From Alistipes sp. (GTDB lineage Bacteria; Bacteroidota; Bacteroidia; Bacteroidales; Rikenellaceae), in NCBI GenBank assembly GCA_017629615.1, contig JAGBWT010000096.1, forward strand, positions 1 to 29,611: a stretch of DNA of 29,611 bases, read 5' to 3'. The notes below the pieces were generated by a model. That model did not search any database and was not told the origin of the DNA. It worked only from the letters and a program-made list of their open reading frames with translations. This document shows positions 1-8,052 of this stretch, piece after piece. A program made the position numbers and the translations under genes. How positions within the stretch are numbered: the first letter of the stretch is position 1; each line of letters opens with the position of its first letter.

Positions 1-1280
1 CCTGCAACGCGCTTACCCTTGACGGTCATCTGCGTAATGAAATCGACCCTGCGGGTCTTGTAGGCAGGAACAGCCTTGCGCAGATGCACATCGGCATAGG
101 AGCGGGTCGATTTGCCGATAATGCTCGGTAGGTTGGGTTGCGGAGGTGCCACAACCGGAACAGCCTTCTTCTCGACTATCGGCGTCGGAGCAGGAGGGAT
201 AATACCGCTACCTACCGACGGCTTCTCGATTTGAGGCTGACGCTGCGGAGTAACCAAAGCCTCGCTATAATAGTCGGAAGGGAAGCCCGTCACGACGATT
301 ATAACCTCCAACTTATCGCCCAACTCGGGCTTGACGCTCGTACCCCAAATGACATTCGTCTCGTGGATATTGCCATTTTCGTCCGTATCACTGGCCAACT
401 CCTGCACCTGTTTGAGTGCATTCTCAACCTCGATAATACGCAACGTATCGCTCGACGAGGTGGCGAAATTTATCAGCACCTTCTTTGCACCGGCAATCGA
501 CGCTCCGCCAAAGAGTGGCGAGAGGACTGCCGTCTTGACAGCCTCCGCAGCGCGATTATCGCCCTCGGCCGAGGCTACACCCATAACGGCACAACCGCTC
601 TTACGGATAACCTTGCAGACATCGGCAATATCGACGCTCACCAGGTCGCTCTGCGTGAGGGCAATCTCGGCGATACCCTTCGCGGCCGAAGCAACAACAT
701 TATTACCCTGGTCGAATGCCTCCTTGACCGACATATTGCTATACAACTCGACAATCGCCTCGTTACGCAAGACGATAAGCGAATCGACATATTTGCGCAA
801 CTGCTCGATACCTGCGGCGGCTTGGGCAACACGCTCCGGGCCCTCGCTCTTCGACGGTGTCGTCACAATGGCAACGGTCGGAATATCCATTTCGTGGGCA
901 ATCTTGGCAACTATCGGCGAAGCTCCCGTACCGGTACCACCACCCATACCTGCCGTCACAAAGAGCATATCGGGGTTGTGCCCCTCGATATATTCACGAA
1001 TCTGGTCGAGCGACTCGTTTGCCTTACGCGCACCCTCCTCGGCCGAGTTACCAGCACCCTTACCATCGCCCAAACATATCTTCTGCACCGATTGCAGAGG
1101 GCTCTTGTTCAGAGCCTTAATATCGGTGTTGCAAATCATCAGATTTACACCCTTGATACCCTTCTCGTAGATATGGTCTACGGCATTACCTCCCGCACCG
1201 CCAACTCCGATAACCATAATCTTCGCGGCAATACTTTGGGCCTCGGGTCTATTGTTCATCAATTTTTCGTATGTATCCAT
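1..1280 (-). CDS. ftsZ: Cell division protein FtsZ (3' end outside window)
   Basis: Tubulin-like GTPase that polymerises into the cytokinetic ring. Translation from the ATG at 1280 begins MDTYEKLMNN and continues KIMVIGVGGAGGNAVD, the N-terminal nucleotide-binding glycine motif. The tubulin signature GMGGGTGTGAS is read near 950. After the GTPase core comes a proline-rich linker (PPAPTPIVEKK), then a basic stretch with AYKTRRVDF at about residue 410. The C-terminal peptide that binds FtsA is not reached: 426 codons are inside the window and the frame is still open at base 1. The start lies 2 bases after the ftsA stop, so the gene is the last visible member of murG-murC-ftsQ-ftsA-ftsZ and is probably translated from the same mRNA. 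Identity is very secure; only the C-terminus is unknown. Confidence 0.97.
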   Translation of the reverse strand, partial: MDTYEKLMNNRPEAQSIAAKIMVIGVGGAGGNAVDHIYEKGIKGVNLMICNTDIKALNKSPLQSVQKICLGDGKGAGNSAEEGARKANESLDQIREYIEGHNPDMLFVTAGMGGGTGTGASPIVAKIAHEMDIPTVAIVTTPSKSEGPERVAQAAAGIEQLRKYVDSLIVLRNEAIVELYSNMSVKEAFDQGNNVVASAAKGIAEIALTQSDLVSVDIADVCKVIRKSGCAVMGVASAEGDNRAAEAVKTAVLSPLFGGASIAGAKKVLINFATSSSDTLRIIEVENALKQVQELASDTDENGNIHETNVIWGTSVKPELGDKLEVIIVVTGFPSDYYSEALVTPQRQPQIEKPSVGSGIIPPAPTPIVEKKAVPVVAPPQPNLPSIIGKSTRSYADVHLRKAVPAYKTRRVDFITQMTVKGKRVA

Positions 1281-1282
1281 CG

Positions 1283-2749
1283 TTATAAAACTTCATCTTT
1301 GTTATTACCCAAAATCGTATCGAGCGTATTGCTCAACTTGCTCCACAAGCCTCGGCCCTTCGGCTTACTCTCTGTCTTTGGCTTGCTTACAGGCTCTGCC
1401 TTCGGCTTCTCGACCACTTCGACAACCTCCTCAACCTCTACCTTCGGTGCAGGTTTTGGCTGCGACGCAGGTCGTGGCGTTGGCGCAGGGGTCGGAGTTG
1501 GGGTCGGAACAACAGGACGAGGTCGCGGCGCACCATTACCCGCAAGTGTTGTCACGGGACGAACTATCTCCTTCTGCTTAACGACTACGCTCGGCGCGTG
1601 CTGACTACCCGACAACATAGTACCGATAGCGGCCACATTGGCGAAGTTGCCATAGGTCTGGCACGATTCGAGCGACAAACCGCCATACTCCACACGACCC
1701 AAGCGAGCAGGAAGTTTCGTTTCGCGACGGAACAACTCGTCGATATTGTCGAGCAGAGCCGAGCCACCCGTGATGACGATACCGCACGGAATCTTGGTAG
1801 ACATCTTGGCAATCTTGATTTCGCTCCACGCATATTCGATAATATCCTTCAATCGCGCCTCGATAATTGCCACGAGGTTGCGCTGCGGATAGTCCTTCTT
1901 GGCTTGACCCGCCATTTGGATTGGAATCGTAGCCTCCTCGGCAACCATATCGCTGACAGCCGAGCCGTAGCGGTGCTTAAACTGCGAGGTCAAGCGCTCG
2001 GCGATACCGAACGTATGCATATCGGTATTGATGCTCTGCGCACCGATAGGTACCGAAGCGACATAGCGGAGCAGGCCGTTACGGACAATCGCCACATCGG
2101 TCGTACCTCCACCAATATCGACAATCGCCACACCCTCCTCGCGCTCATCTTCCGAGAGGAGTACGTCGGATATGATAGTCGGATTGACATAGACACTCTG
2201 CAAGCGCAAACCTGCATTCTGGAACGACATCTGGATTCGTTTCAGTTGCTCCTTCTGGCAGAGGATAAAGAGGAACTTGGCCGAGAGATTCAGACCAAAC
2301 GAGCCAACAGGGTCGGCAACCTCCTTATCGTTGTCGATGATATAGCACAACGGCGTGCGGGCCATAATCTCCTCGCTCTGGTCGGCAATCACGTTCTGCA
2401 TACGCTCGTGCAACGAATCAACATCCTCCTGCGCAATGCAGCCCGACGCACTATCCTTCACAAAGACGTGGTCGGTGTATTGCACGCAACGAATATTCTC
2501 GTTTGCAAAACCTGCATAAGCCTCCTCGATTTTGATGGAGAGGCTCTTCTCCAAACGCTCCTTCGCAAGACGGATAGCCACACCCGTCTTCTGAACGTTG
2601 ATAATCTTACCGGCTGTAACGCCGCTGTCAATCGGTTGCGATTCGAGACCCTCAATCTTGATAGGTTCGTCTTCGACCTGCGAACCGACTACCATCACTA
2701 CGTTTGACGTACCAATATCGACGCCAACAAAGTACCTCTTTTTTTCCAT
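1283..2749 (-). CDS. ftsA: Cell division protein FtsA
   Basis: Actin-like ATPase that tethers FtsZ filaments to the inner membrane. The 488-residue product shows the phosphate-1 loop GVDIGTSNVV (residues 9-18), phosphate-2 motif VDIGGGTTDVAIV (210-222) and adenosine motif GIVITGGSALLDN (323-335). The core ends near residue 400. A proline/threonine- then lysine/glutamate-rich linker follows (about 406-465), and the protein ends in an amphipathic segment, GLWSKLSNTLDTIL (467-480), the likely membrane-targeting helix. The start is preceded by GGAGGAG overlapping the ftsQ stop codon, an unusually clear Shine-Dalgarno sequence for this phylum, with 2 bases between the genes. Family membership is certain; the linker's tethering role is inference from FtsA biology. 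Confidence 0.97.
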   Translation of the reverse strand: MEKKRYFVGVDIGTSNVVMVVGSQVEDEPIKIEGLESQPIDSGVTAGKIINVQKTGVAIRLAKERLEKSLSIKIEEAYAGFANENIRCVQYTDHVFVKDSASGCIAQEDVDSLHERMQNVIADQSEEIMARTPLCYIIDNDKEVADPVGSFGLNLSAKFLFILCQKEQLKRIQMSFQNAGLRLQSVYVNPTIISDVLLSEDEREEGVAIVDIGGGTTDVAIVRNGLLRYVASVPIGAQSINTDMHTFGIAERLTSQFKHRYGSAVSDMVAEEATIPIQMAGQAKKDYPQRNLVAIIEARLKDIIEYAWSEIKIAKMSTKIPCGIVITGGSALLDNIDELFRRETKLPARLGRVEYGGLSLESCQTYGNFANVAAIGTMLSGSQHAPSVVVKQKEIVRPVTTLAGNGAPRPRPVVPTPTPTPAPTPRPASQPKPAPKVEVEEVVEVVEKPKAEPVSKPKTESKPKGRGLWSKLSNTLDTILGNNKDEVL

Positions 2750-2751
2750 AT

Positions 2752-3852
2752 CTACTCCTCCGTGCAGACAATTTGATTGTCGTATCTTATGTTAATTATT
2801 TTGTATCTATTCTCTCCCAACGGGCTTATCAGGTGGTCGTATGCCTCCTTTGCCCTATTCAGTTTTCGACCAACATCTTCCAACTCGCCCATCGCAAGAC
2901 GGAAGTTACCGCTACGCGGTATCAACTCCACCTCGATTCGACCTGCCGAGTTCTGCGACACGATGATTTGGACCACCTCGGCACGCCAAAAATCGCTCTG
3001 CTGCACCTGCCCGACAAAGTCGATAAGGGCCCGCAAGTCGGCAAGTTGCGCCATCTCGCGAGCAAGTTGTCGGCGAGGCTCCTGCTGGCGAAGCGTCACC
3101 TCTTTGAGTGCATTGCGACAGTCGCGCAGATGACCGTCGATATATTGCAGGTCGCGCTCCTGCTCGGCCTTAAAGGCTTTGCGACGCTCCTTAAACTCCT
3201 TGTTGAGTTCGAAGAAACCCTTACTTATCGAGCGGTTCTTCGTCGCCTTACGCTCGGCAAGCAACTGCTCCTCGCGCTCATAGAGCGGAATCTTCTCGAT
3301 AGCAATCTCGCGCACACGCTCCTCGGCCTTGCGCTTCAAACTATCGGCCACACGGTCGAGCGTACCCTCAAACGACGAAGCGAAGAGTGGCTTATAGCGA
3401 CCCGTCACAATCGGAACATAGAGCGTACCACTCTCGGGCGCACGAAAGACTGCACCTTCGGCCGTGATGTAGAGGTCGTAGCCATCGACCATCAATCGCA
3501 TAATCGGCTTGCGCTGCTCGACGTCGATATGCAACACACCGTTGTAGGTGGTGTAGATGTTGGTATGGGCAACAAAGCCGTTGCGCGTAACCATTCGGCG
3601 GATACGGGCCACATCGACATCGCTCGTACGGCTATTGATTACCGACACACCCTCTTTGAGCAGGTTCGCCTTTATCTTGTCGGCCGTTAGCAATATATCG
3701 GTCTCGGTGCTATCGGCAACCTCGATTGCTACGCCCGAAACTCGTTGCTCGGAGTTATGGCTATGGACGAGTATCGACGCATAGACGATGTAGGCCACAA
3801 CCGCAGCCCACAACATCACATAGAGCAATATCTTTCCGATTCGTTTCACCAT
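2752..3852 (-). CDS. ftsQ: Cell division protein FtsQ/DivIB with a long charged insertion
   Basis: Bitopic divisome protein linking cytoplasmic and periplasmic division proteins. Residues 1-30 form a short basic cytoplasmic end and one membrane helix (ILLYVMLWAAVVAYIVYASI). A POTRA-like region follows (about 38-115), then the beta domain (LHIDVEQRKPIMRLMVDGYD, LYITAEGAVF). The C-terminal part DFVGQVQQSDFWRAEVVQI and KIINIRYDNQIVCTEE matches the usual Bacteroidetes FtsQ ending. Between IVTGRY (about residue 153) and DLRALIDF (272) lies a Lys/Arg/Glu-rich, proline-poor segment with the look of a long helical hairpin. It makes the protein 366 residues against roughly 240-260 expected from memory of the family. 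The gene starts 18 bases after murC and lies in its operon. The assignment rests on both position and sequence. Confidence 0.93.
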   Translation of the reverse strand: MVKRIGKILLYVMLWAAVVAYIVYASILVHSHNSEQRVSGVAIEVADSTETDILLTADKIKANLLKEGVSVINSRTSDVDVARIRRMVTRNGFVAHTNIYTTYNGVLHIDVEQRKPIMRLMVDGYDLYITAEGAVFRAPESGTLYVPIVTGRYKPLFASSFEGTLDRVADSLKRKAEERVREIAIEKIPLYEREEQLLAERKATKNRSISKGFFELNKEFKERRKAFKAEQERDLQYIDGHLRDCRNALKEVTLRQQEPRRQLAREMAQLADLRALIDFVGQVQQSDFWRAEVVQIIVSQNSAGRIEVELIPRSGNFRLAMGELEDVGRKLNRAKEAYDHLISPLGENRYKIINIRYDNQIVCTEE

Positions 3853-3870
3853 ACTCCGTTAATCTTCAAA

Positions 3871-5253
3871 CTAAATTTTGCGACGTATCGCCTCGGCCAC
3901 ATCGCCACAGCAGGCGTCGATATTGCCTGCTCCAAAGGTCACGACCACATCGGTTCGACACTCGGCAAGCGTTGCAGCCAACTGCTCTCGCTCGACAATT
4001 CGGCAAGGCACACTCACACGCTCGGCTATAATCTCCGACACGATGCCCTCAATCGGCAACTCGCGAGCCGGATAAATCGGCAGCAGCAACACCTCGTCGG
4101 CAGCCGAGAGGGCCTCGGCAAACTCCTCGTAGAGGTCGCGCGTACGCGTATAGAGGTGAGGCTGGAACACAGCCGTCAGGTGACGCTCGGGGAACATCTT
4201 TTTGAGCGATGCAATCGTTGCCGAGAGTTCGCGTGGGTGGTGGGCATAGTCGTCCATATAGACCTGCGTCGGAGTATTGACATAGAACTCGAAACGACGC
4301 TTCACACCCTCCCACTCGGCCAAAGCCCTACGCAGAGCCTCCTCGTCGAGCGACTTATGCTCCGACTTGGCCGCAAACCAGAATAGTGCCGTTGCAGCCA
4401 CCGCATTCTCGATATTGATAAGGCCCGGCGTACCGAGACGACAACCCTCGACGGTGCGGTCGGGCAAGACTACGTCGAACGTATAGTGACCACCCTCGAC
4501 AAGTGTTATGTTGGTTGCATATATATCGCACGGCTCGTCGAGCGAGTAGCGATAGACCTCAATCGCAGGGTTGTTGATTGCAAGTTCGACACCCTGCTTG
4601 ATTATCAGCGCACCACCGGCCTTGATTTGCGATATAAATTGCGAAAAGGCCTCCTTCACAGCCTCGTGAGTGCCATAGATGTCGAGATGGTCGGCATCGG
4701 CCGAGGTCACAACCGCAACATCGGGCGCAAGTCGCAAGAACGAGCGGTCGAACTCATCGGCCTCAACCGTCAGACGACGACCCTCGCCCAAGACGAGATT
4801 GCTATCAAAATTCTTCGAGATACCACCCAAGAAGGCACTACCCTCGCCACCTGCGCGCGTATTGAGCCAGGCCGTCAGGGTCGAGGTCGAGGTCTTGCCG
4901 TGCGTACCCGCTACGGCCATCACAAACTTACCCTCCGAGAGCAGGCCCAACATCTGCGAACGTTTCAGACACTCGAAGCCCTGCTCGCGAAACATCGTAA
5001 ATTCGCTATGGTCGGCAGGCACAGCGGGCGTATAGACAACAACCGTATGCTCTCGGTCGAGCATCGACTGCGGAATGAGCGACACATCGTCGTCGTAGTG
5101 AACGTCGGCACCCTCGGCCGAGAGTCGGCGCGTAAGTGGCGTCTCGGTGCGGTCGTAGCCAGCCACCTGCCACCCTTCGTGCAGAAAGTATCGGGCGAGT
5201 GCGCTCATACCGATACCGCCTATACCGAGAAGATAAATCCTACTCTTTTTCAT
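3871..5253 (-). CDS. murC: UDP-N-acetylmuramate--L-alanine ligase MurC
   Basis: Cytoplasmic ATP-dependent ligase that adds L-alanine to UDP-MurNAc, the first step of the peptidoglycan stem peptide. The 460-residue protein has the N-terminal UDP-binding Rossmann motif LLGIGGIGMSALA (residues 8-20), the ATP loop AVAGTHGKTSTST (113-125), the Mur-ligase DDYAHHPREL motif and the C-terminal FGAGNID. Length is normal for MurC. Its first 14 bases overlap the end of murG, and a GGAGAG sequence inside the murG 3' end precedes the ATG, so translational coupling is likely. It sits between murG and ftsQ in the usual dcw order. Confidence 0.97.
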   Translation of the reverse strand: MKKSRIYLLGIGGIGMSALARYFLHEGWQVAGYDRTETPLTRRLSAEGADVHYDDDVSLIPQSMLDREHTVVVYTPAVPADHSEFTMFREQGFECLKRSQMLGLLSEGKFVMAVAGTHGKTSTSTLTAWLNTRAGGEGSAFLGGISKNFDSNLVLGEGRRLTVEADEFDRSFLRLAPDVAVVTSADADHLDIYGTHEAVKEAFSQFISQIKAGGALIIKQGVELAINNPAIEVYRYSLDEPCDIYATNITLVEGGHYTFDVVLPDRTVEGCRLGTPGLINIENAVAATALFWFAAKSEHKSLDEEALRRALAEWEGVKRRFEFYVNTPTQVYMDDYAHHPRELSATIASLKKMFPERHLTAVFQPHLYTRTRDLYEEFAEALSAADEVLLLPIYPARELPIEGIVSEIIAERVSVPCRIVEREQLAATLAECRTDVVVTFGAGNIDACCGDVAEAIRRKI

Positions 5254-6358
5254 CGCTCTCCTTACACTGTTTTAGTATCTCATCGACTACGCGGTCGGCC
5301 GAGTCGGCAATAGCGAGTTTCGAGATATTTTTCGACAACATTATCAACTCATTCGGATTGGCTATCATACGCAATGCAGTCGAGATACCGCAATCGACAG
5401 CCTCCTTGTCGGCAACCATTCGGGCAGCCTTGCGCTCGACCAGAGCCATAGCGTTCTTGGTTTGGTGGTCCTCGGCAACATTTGGCGACGGAACAAAGAG
5501 GGTCGGCTTACCTGCCAACGACAACTCCGACACCGTACAGGCACCGCTACGCGAGATAACCACATCGGCCGCAGCATAGGCATAGTCCATACGGTCGATA
5601 AATGCACCCTGCCAGATGTTGGCCGTCGGGTACATTTCGAGAAAGGCCTTCATCTCGGCCTCGTAGATGCGGCCCGTCTGCCAAATAACCTGCACGGGAG
5701 CCTTACCTCCGAGGGTCATAATCCACGAACGCATCATATTGTTGAGTGTGCGCGTACCGAGCGAACCTCCGACAACAAGCACAACAGGCAGCGAGGCATC
5801 GAAGCCATAGTAGGCCAACGCCTCGTCACGCAACGAAGCCTCGGCACTGAACACCGCACGAAGCGGATTACCCGTCTTGACTATCTTGTCGGCCTCGAAG
5901 AAGCGCTCCATACCGTCGTATGCAACGCAGACGCTCTTCGCCTTGCGGCCCACAATCTTATTGACCAAACCTGCATAGGAGTTTTGCTCCTGAATAACGG
6001 TCGGAACGCCCATACGCTGTGCAACCCACAATATCGGCGCACTTGCATAGCCACCAAAGCCAACCACAACATCGGGCTTAAACTCCTTGATGATGCGACG
6101 CGCACGACGCAGGCTGCGGAACAAGAGTATCGGCAACGCGAGATTTTTGAGCGACACACGACGTTGAAGGCCCACAACAGGCAGACCCTCGATTTTGTAG
6201 CCGGCCTTTGGCACTGCCGCCATCTCCATCTTGCCGACCGCGCCGACAAAGAGTATCTCGACATCGTCGCCAAGTCGCGCTCGGAGTGCATCGGCAACAG
6301 CAATCGCCGGATATATGTGACCACCGGTACCTCCACCGGAGAGAATTATTCGTTTCAT
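5240..6358 (-). CDS. murG: UDP-GlcNAc transferase MurG (lipid II synthesis)
   Basis: Membrane-associated GT28 glycosyltransferase that adds GlcNAc to lipid I to give lipid II. The 372-residue protein shows the N-terminal LSGGGTGGHIYPAIAVA loop (6-22), QEQNSYAGLVNKIVG, the GGSLGTRTLN turn and the donor-binding SRSGACTVSELSLAGKP with a nearby EDHQTKNA. It is the first gene of the murG-murC-ftsQ-ftsA-ftsZ run. Upstream is comM rather than ftsW, and a good promoter lies about 40 bases before the start codon, so this part of the dcw cluster is transcribed on its own here. The ATG at 6358 gives the expected N-terminus and follows a GAGGAG sequence. Confidence 0.97.
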   Translation of the reverse strand: MKRIILSGGGTGGHIYPAIAVADALRARLGDDVEILFVGAVGKMEMAAVPKAGYKIEGLPVVGLQRRVSLKNLALPILLFRSLRRARRIIKEFKPDVVVGFGGYASAPILWVAQRMGVPTVIQEQNSYAGLVNKIVGRKAKSVCVAYDGMERFFEADKIVKTGNPLRAVFSAEASLRDEALAYYGFDASLPVVLVVGGSLGTRTLNNMMRSWIMTLGGKAPVQVIWQTGRIYEAEMKAFLEMYPTANIWQGAFIDRMDYAYAAADVVISRSGACTVSELSLAGKPTLFVPSPNVAEDHQTKNAMALVERKAARMVADKEAVDCGISTALRMIANPNELIMLSKNISKLAIADSADRVVDEILKQCKESDEKE

Positions 6359-6397
6359 AAAAACTACTCCTCTAAATTAGAAACAATTTCACGATTA

Positions 6398-6428
6398 CAA
6401 AAGTATGGATTATTCCGCGAACTTCAAA
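6398..6428 (-). promoter_or_regulatory. Bacteroidetes-type promoter for murG operon
   Basis: Read on the minus strand, TACTTTTG at 6405-6398 matches TAnnTTTG exactly, and TTTG at 6428-6425 lies 19 bases upstream, the expected -33 spacing. The murG ATG is 39 bases downstream of the box. The comM terminator hairpin lies just upstream, so this is the likely start of the division/wall operon. Confidence 0.75.
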
Positions 6429-6437
6429 GCATAAAAC

Positions 6438-6462
6438 AAAGAAACGAGTAATAAATTACTCG
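6438..6462 (-). terminator. Rho-independent terminator after comM
   Basis: CGAGTAAT-AA-ATTACTCG at 6445-6462 is a perfect 8-bp stem with a two-base centre. On the minus strand it is followed by TTTCTTTG. It lies about 30 bases past the comM stop and ahead of the murG promoter. Confidence 0.6.
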
Positions 6463-6491
6463 CTTCGACAAAAGTTCTATCTCATTCGGTT

Positions 6492-8033
6492 TTATCGACC
6501 CCACTTATCGCGGTCGAGCGTACGGTAATTTATCGCCTCCGAGATGTGGAGAGGCGAGATAGCCTCGACCCCTTCGAGGTCGGCAATCGTGCGGGCAACC
6601 TTGATGATACGGTCGTAGGCACGAGCCGAGAGGTTGAGTCGCTCCATCGCCCTTTCGAGGAGCGAACGGGCCGAAGCGTCGAGCGGACAGAAGTCGCGCA
6701 ACATTCGGCTGTTCATCATCGCGTTGGAGTGGATTCCAAGACCCGCAAAACGGCGCGACTGGATTGCACGAGCCGCAATAACCCTCTCGCGGATAGTTGC
6801 ACTACTCTCCTCCTCGCGCGTTGAGTTTATCTCGTCGATTGGCACAGGGGCAACCTCGATATGCATATCGAGACGGTCGAGCAGCGGGCCCGAGATACGC
6901 GAAAAGTAGCGATGTATGGCAAATGGCGCACACGAACACTCCTTGGTCGGGTGGTTGTAGTAGCCACACGGACAAGGGTTCATCGCGGCAATCAACGTAA
7001 AGTTGGCAGGATAATCGACACTATATTTTGCTCGCGAAATGGTTATGGTCTTATCTTCGAGCGGTTGGCCCAACACCTCCAACACGTTGCGACCAAATTC
7101 GGGAAGTTCGTCGAGAAACAGCACTCCGTTATGCGCAAGGCTCACCTCGCCCGGCTGTGGCGATTGGCCTCCACCGACGAGAGCCACCTGCGACGTGAGG
7201 TGGTGCGGTGCGCGGAACGGACGGCAGGTCATCAAACCGCAACGCTCGCCCAACTTACCGGCAACGGAGTGGATTTTGGTCGCCTCGACAGCCTCGTCGA
7301 GACTCATAGGCGGAAGAATGGTCGGCAATCGACGTGCAAGCATCGTCTTACCCGAGCCGGGCGCACCAATCATCAGCACATTGTGACCACCTGCGGCGGC
7401 AATCTCCAACGCTCGCTTGACATTGGCCTGACCCTTGACGTCGGCAAAATCTTCGGCATAGCGACCCTCGGCCACCACACCCATAGCATCGCTCTGTGCA
7501 GGGAGTGTCGGGGCTATGCTGATTGAGCCGTTGAGCAACTCCACAACACGACCAAGCGTCTCTACACCAATAACTTCGACACCCTCGACAATCGCCGCCT
7601 CCGACGCATTCTGCTCGGCCACGATTATCCTTCGCAAGCCCTGCTCCTTGGCCATCACCGCGAGGGGCAGCACGCCTCTCACAGCCTTGATTGTACCATC
7701 GAGCGACAACTCGCCCACAAACATCGTATCGGCCAACGACTCCTCATCGACCTGCCCCGTTGCAGCGAGTATTCCGACCGCTATCGGCAAGTCGAAGCCC
7801 GAACCCTCCTTACGCAGGTCGGCCGGTGCAAGATTGACCACCACCTTGTTGCCAGGCATACGTCGCCCCGTATTGTCGAAAGCCGAGCGGATACGCTGCT
7901 CGCTCTCCTTGACAGCATTGTCGGGCAATCCGACCATAAAAAGGCCTATACCGCCACCCGTGATATTCACCTCGACGGTAACCTTTACAGCCTTGATGCC
8001 CACAATAGCACCTGCGTAACACTTGACAAACAT
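6492..8033 (-). CDS. comM: YifB/ComM-family AAA+ ATPase (Mg-chelatase-like)
   Basis: AAA+ protein of the YifB/ComM family; ComM from competent bacteria is a helicase promoting branch migration during natural transformation. The 513-residue product has the N-terminal Lon-S16-like fold typical of YifB (MFVKCYAGAIVGIKAVKV, GLPDNAVKESEQRIRSA, VNLAPADLRKEGSGFDLP). The Walker A loop is GAPGSGKT (223-230), with PFRAPHHLTSQVALVGGG, Walker B VLFLDELPEF, a cysteine cluster NPCPCGYYNHPTKECSC and the C-terminal Mg-chelatase domain. It begins 19 bases after dnaB and is probably co-transcribed with it. The link to competence is family knowledge; comF and dprA in the window fit, but no uptake machinery is visible. 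Confidence 0.93.
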   Translation of the reverse strand: MFVKCYAGAIVGIKAVKVTVEVNITGGGIGLFMVGLPDNAVKESEQRIRSAFDNTGRRMPGNKVVVNLAPADLRKEGSGFDLPIAVGILAATGQVDEESLADTMFVGELSLDGTIKAVRGVLPLAVMAKEQGLRRIIVAEQNASEAAIVEGVEVIGVETLGRVVELLNGSISIAPTLPAQSDAMGVVAEGRYAEDFADVKGQANVKRALEIAAAGGHNVLMIGAPGSGKTMLARRLPTILPPMSLDEAVEATKIHSVAGKLGERCGLMTCRPFRAPHHLTSQVALVGGGQSPQPGEVSLAHNGVLFLDELPEFGRNVLEVLGQPLEDKTITISRAKYSVDYPANFTLIAAMNPCPCGYYNHPTKECSCAPFAIHRYFSRISGPLLDRLDMHIEVAPVPIDEINSTREEESSATIRERVIAARAIQSRRFAGLGIHSNAMMNSRMLRDFCPLDASARSLLERAMERLNLSARAYDRIIKVARTIADLEGVEAISPLHISEAINYRTLDRDKWGR

Positions 8034-8052
8034 AGCGGTCTGCGGTTAGTGG

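Noticed and set aside
138..1604. A 488-codon plus-strand open frame across ftsZ and ftsA
   Set aside because: It lies antisense to two unmistakable genes, and its translation is rich in Arg/His/Thr/Leu without domains, the usual mirror of GC-biased codons.
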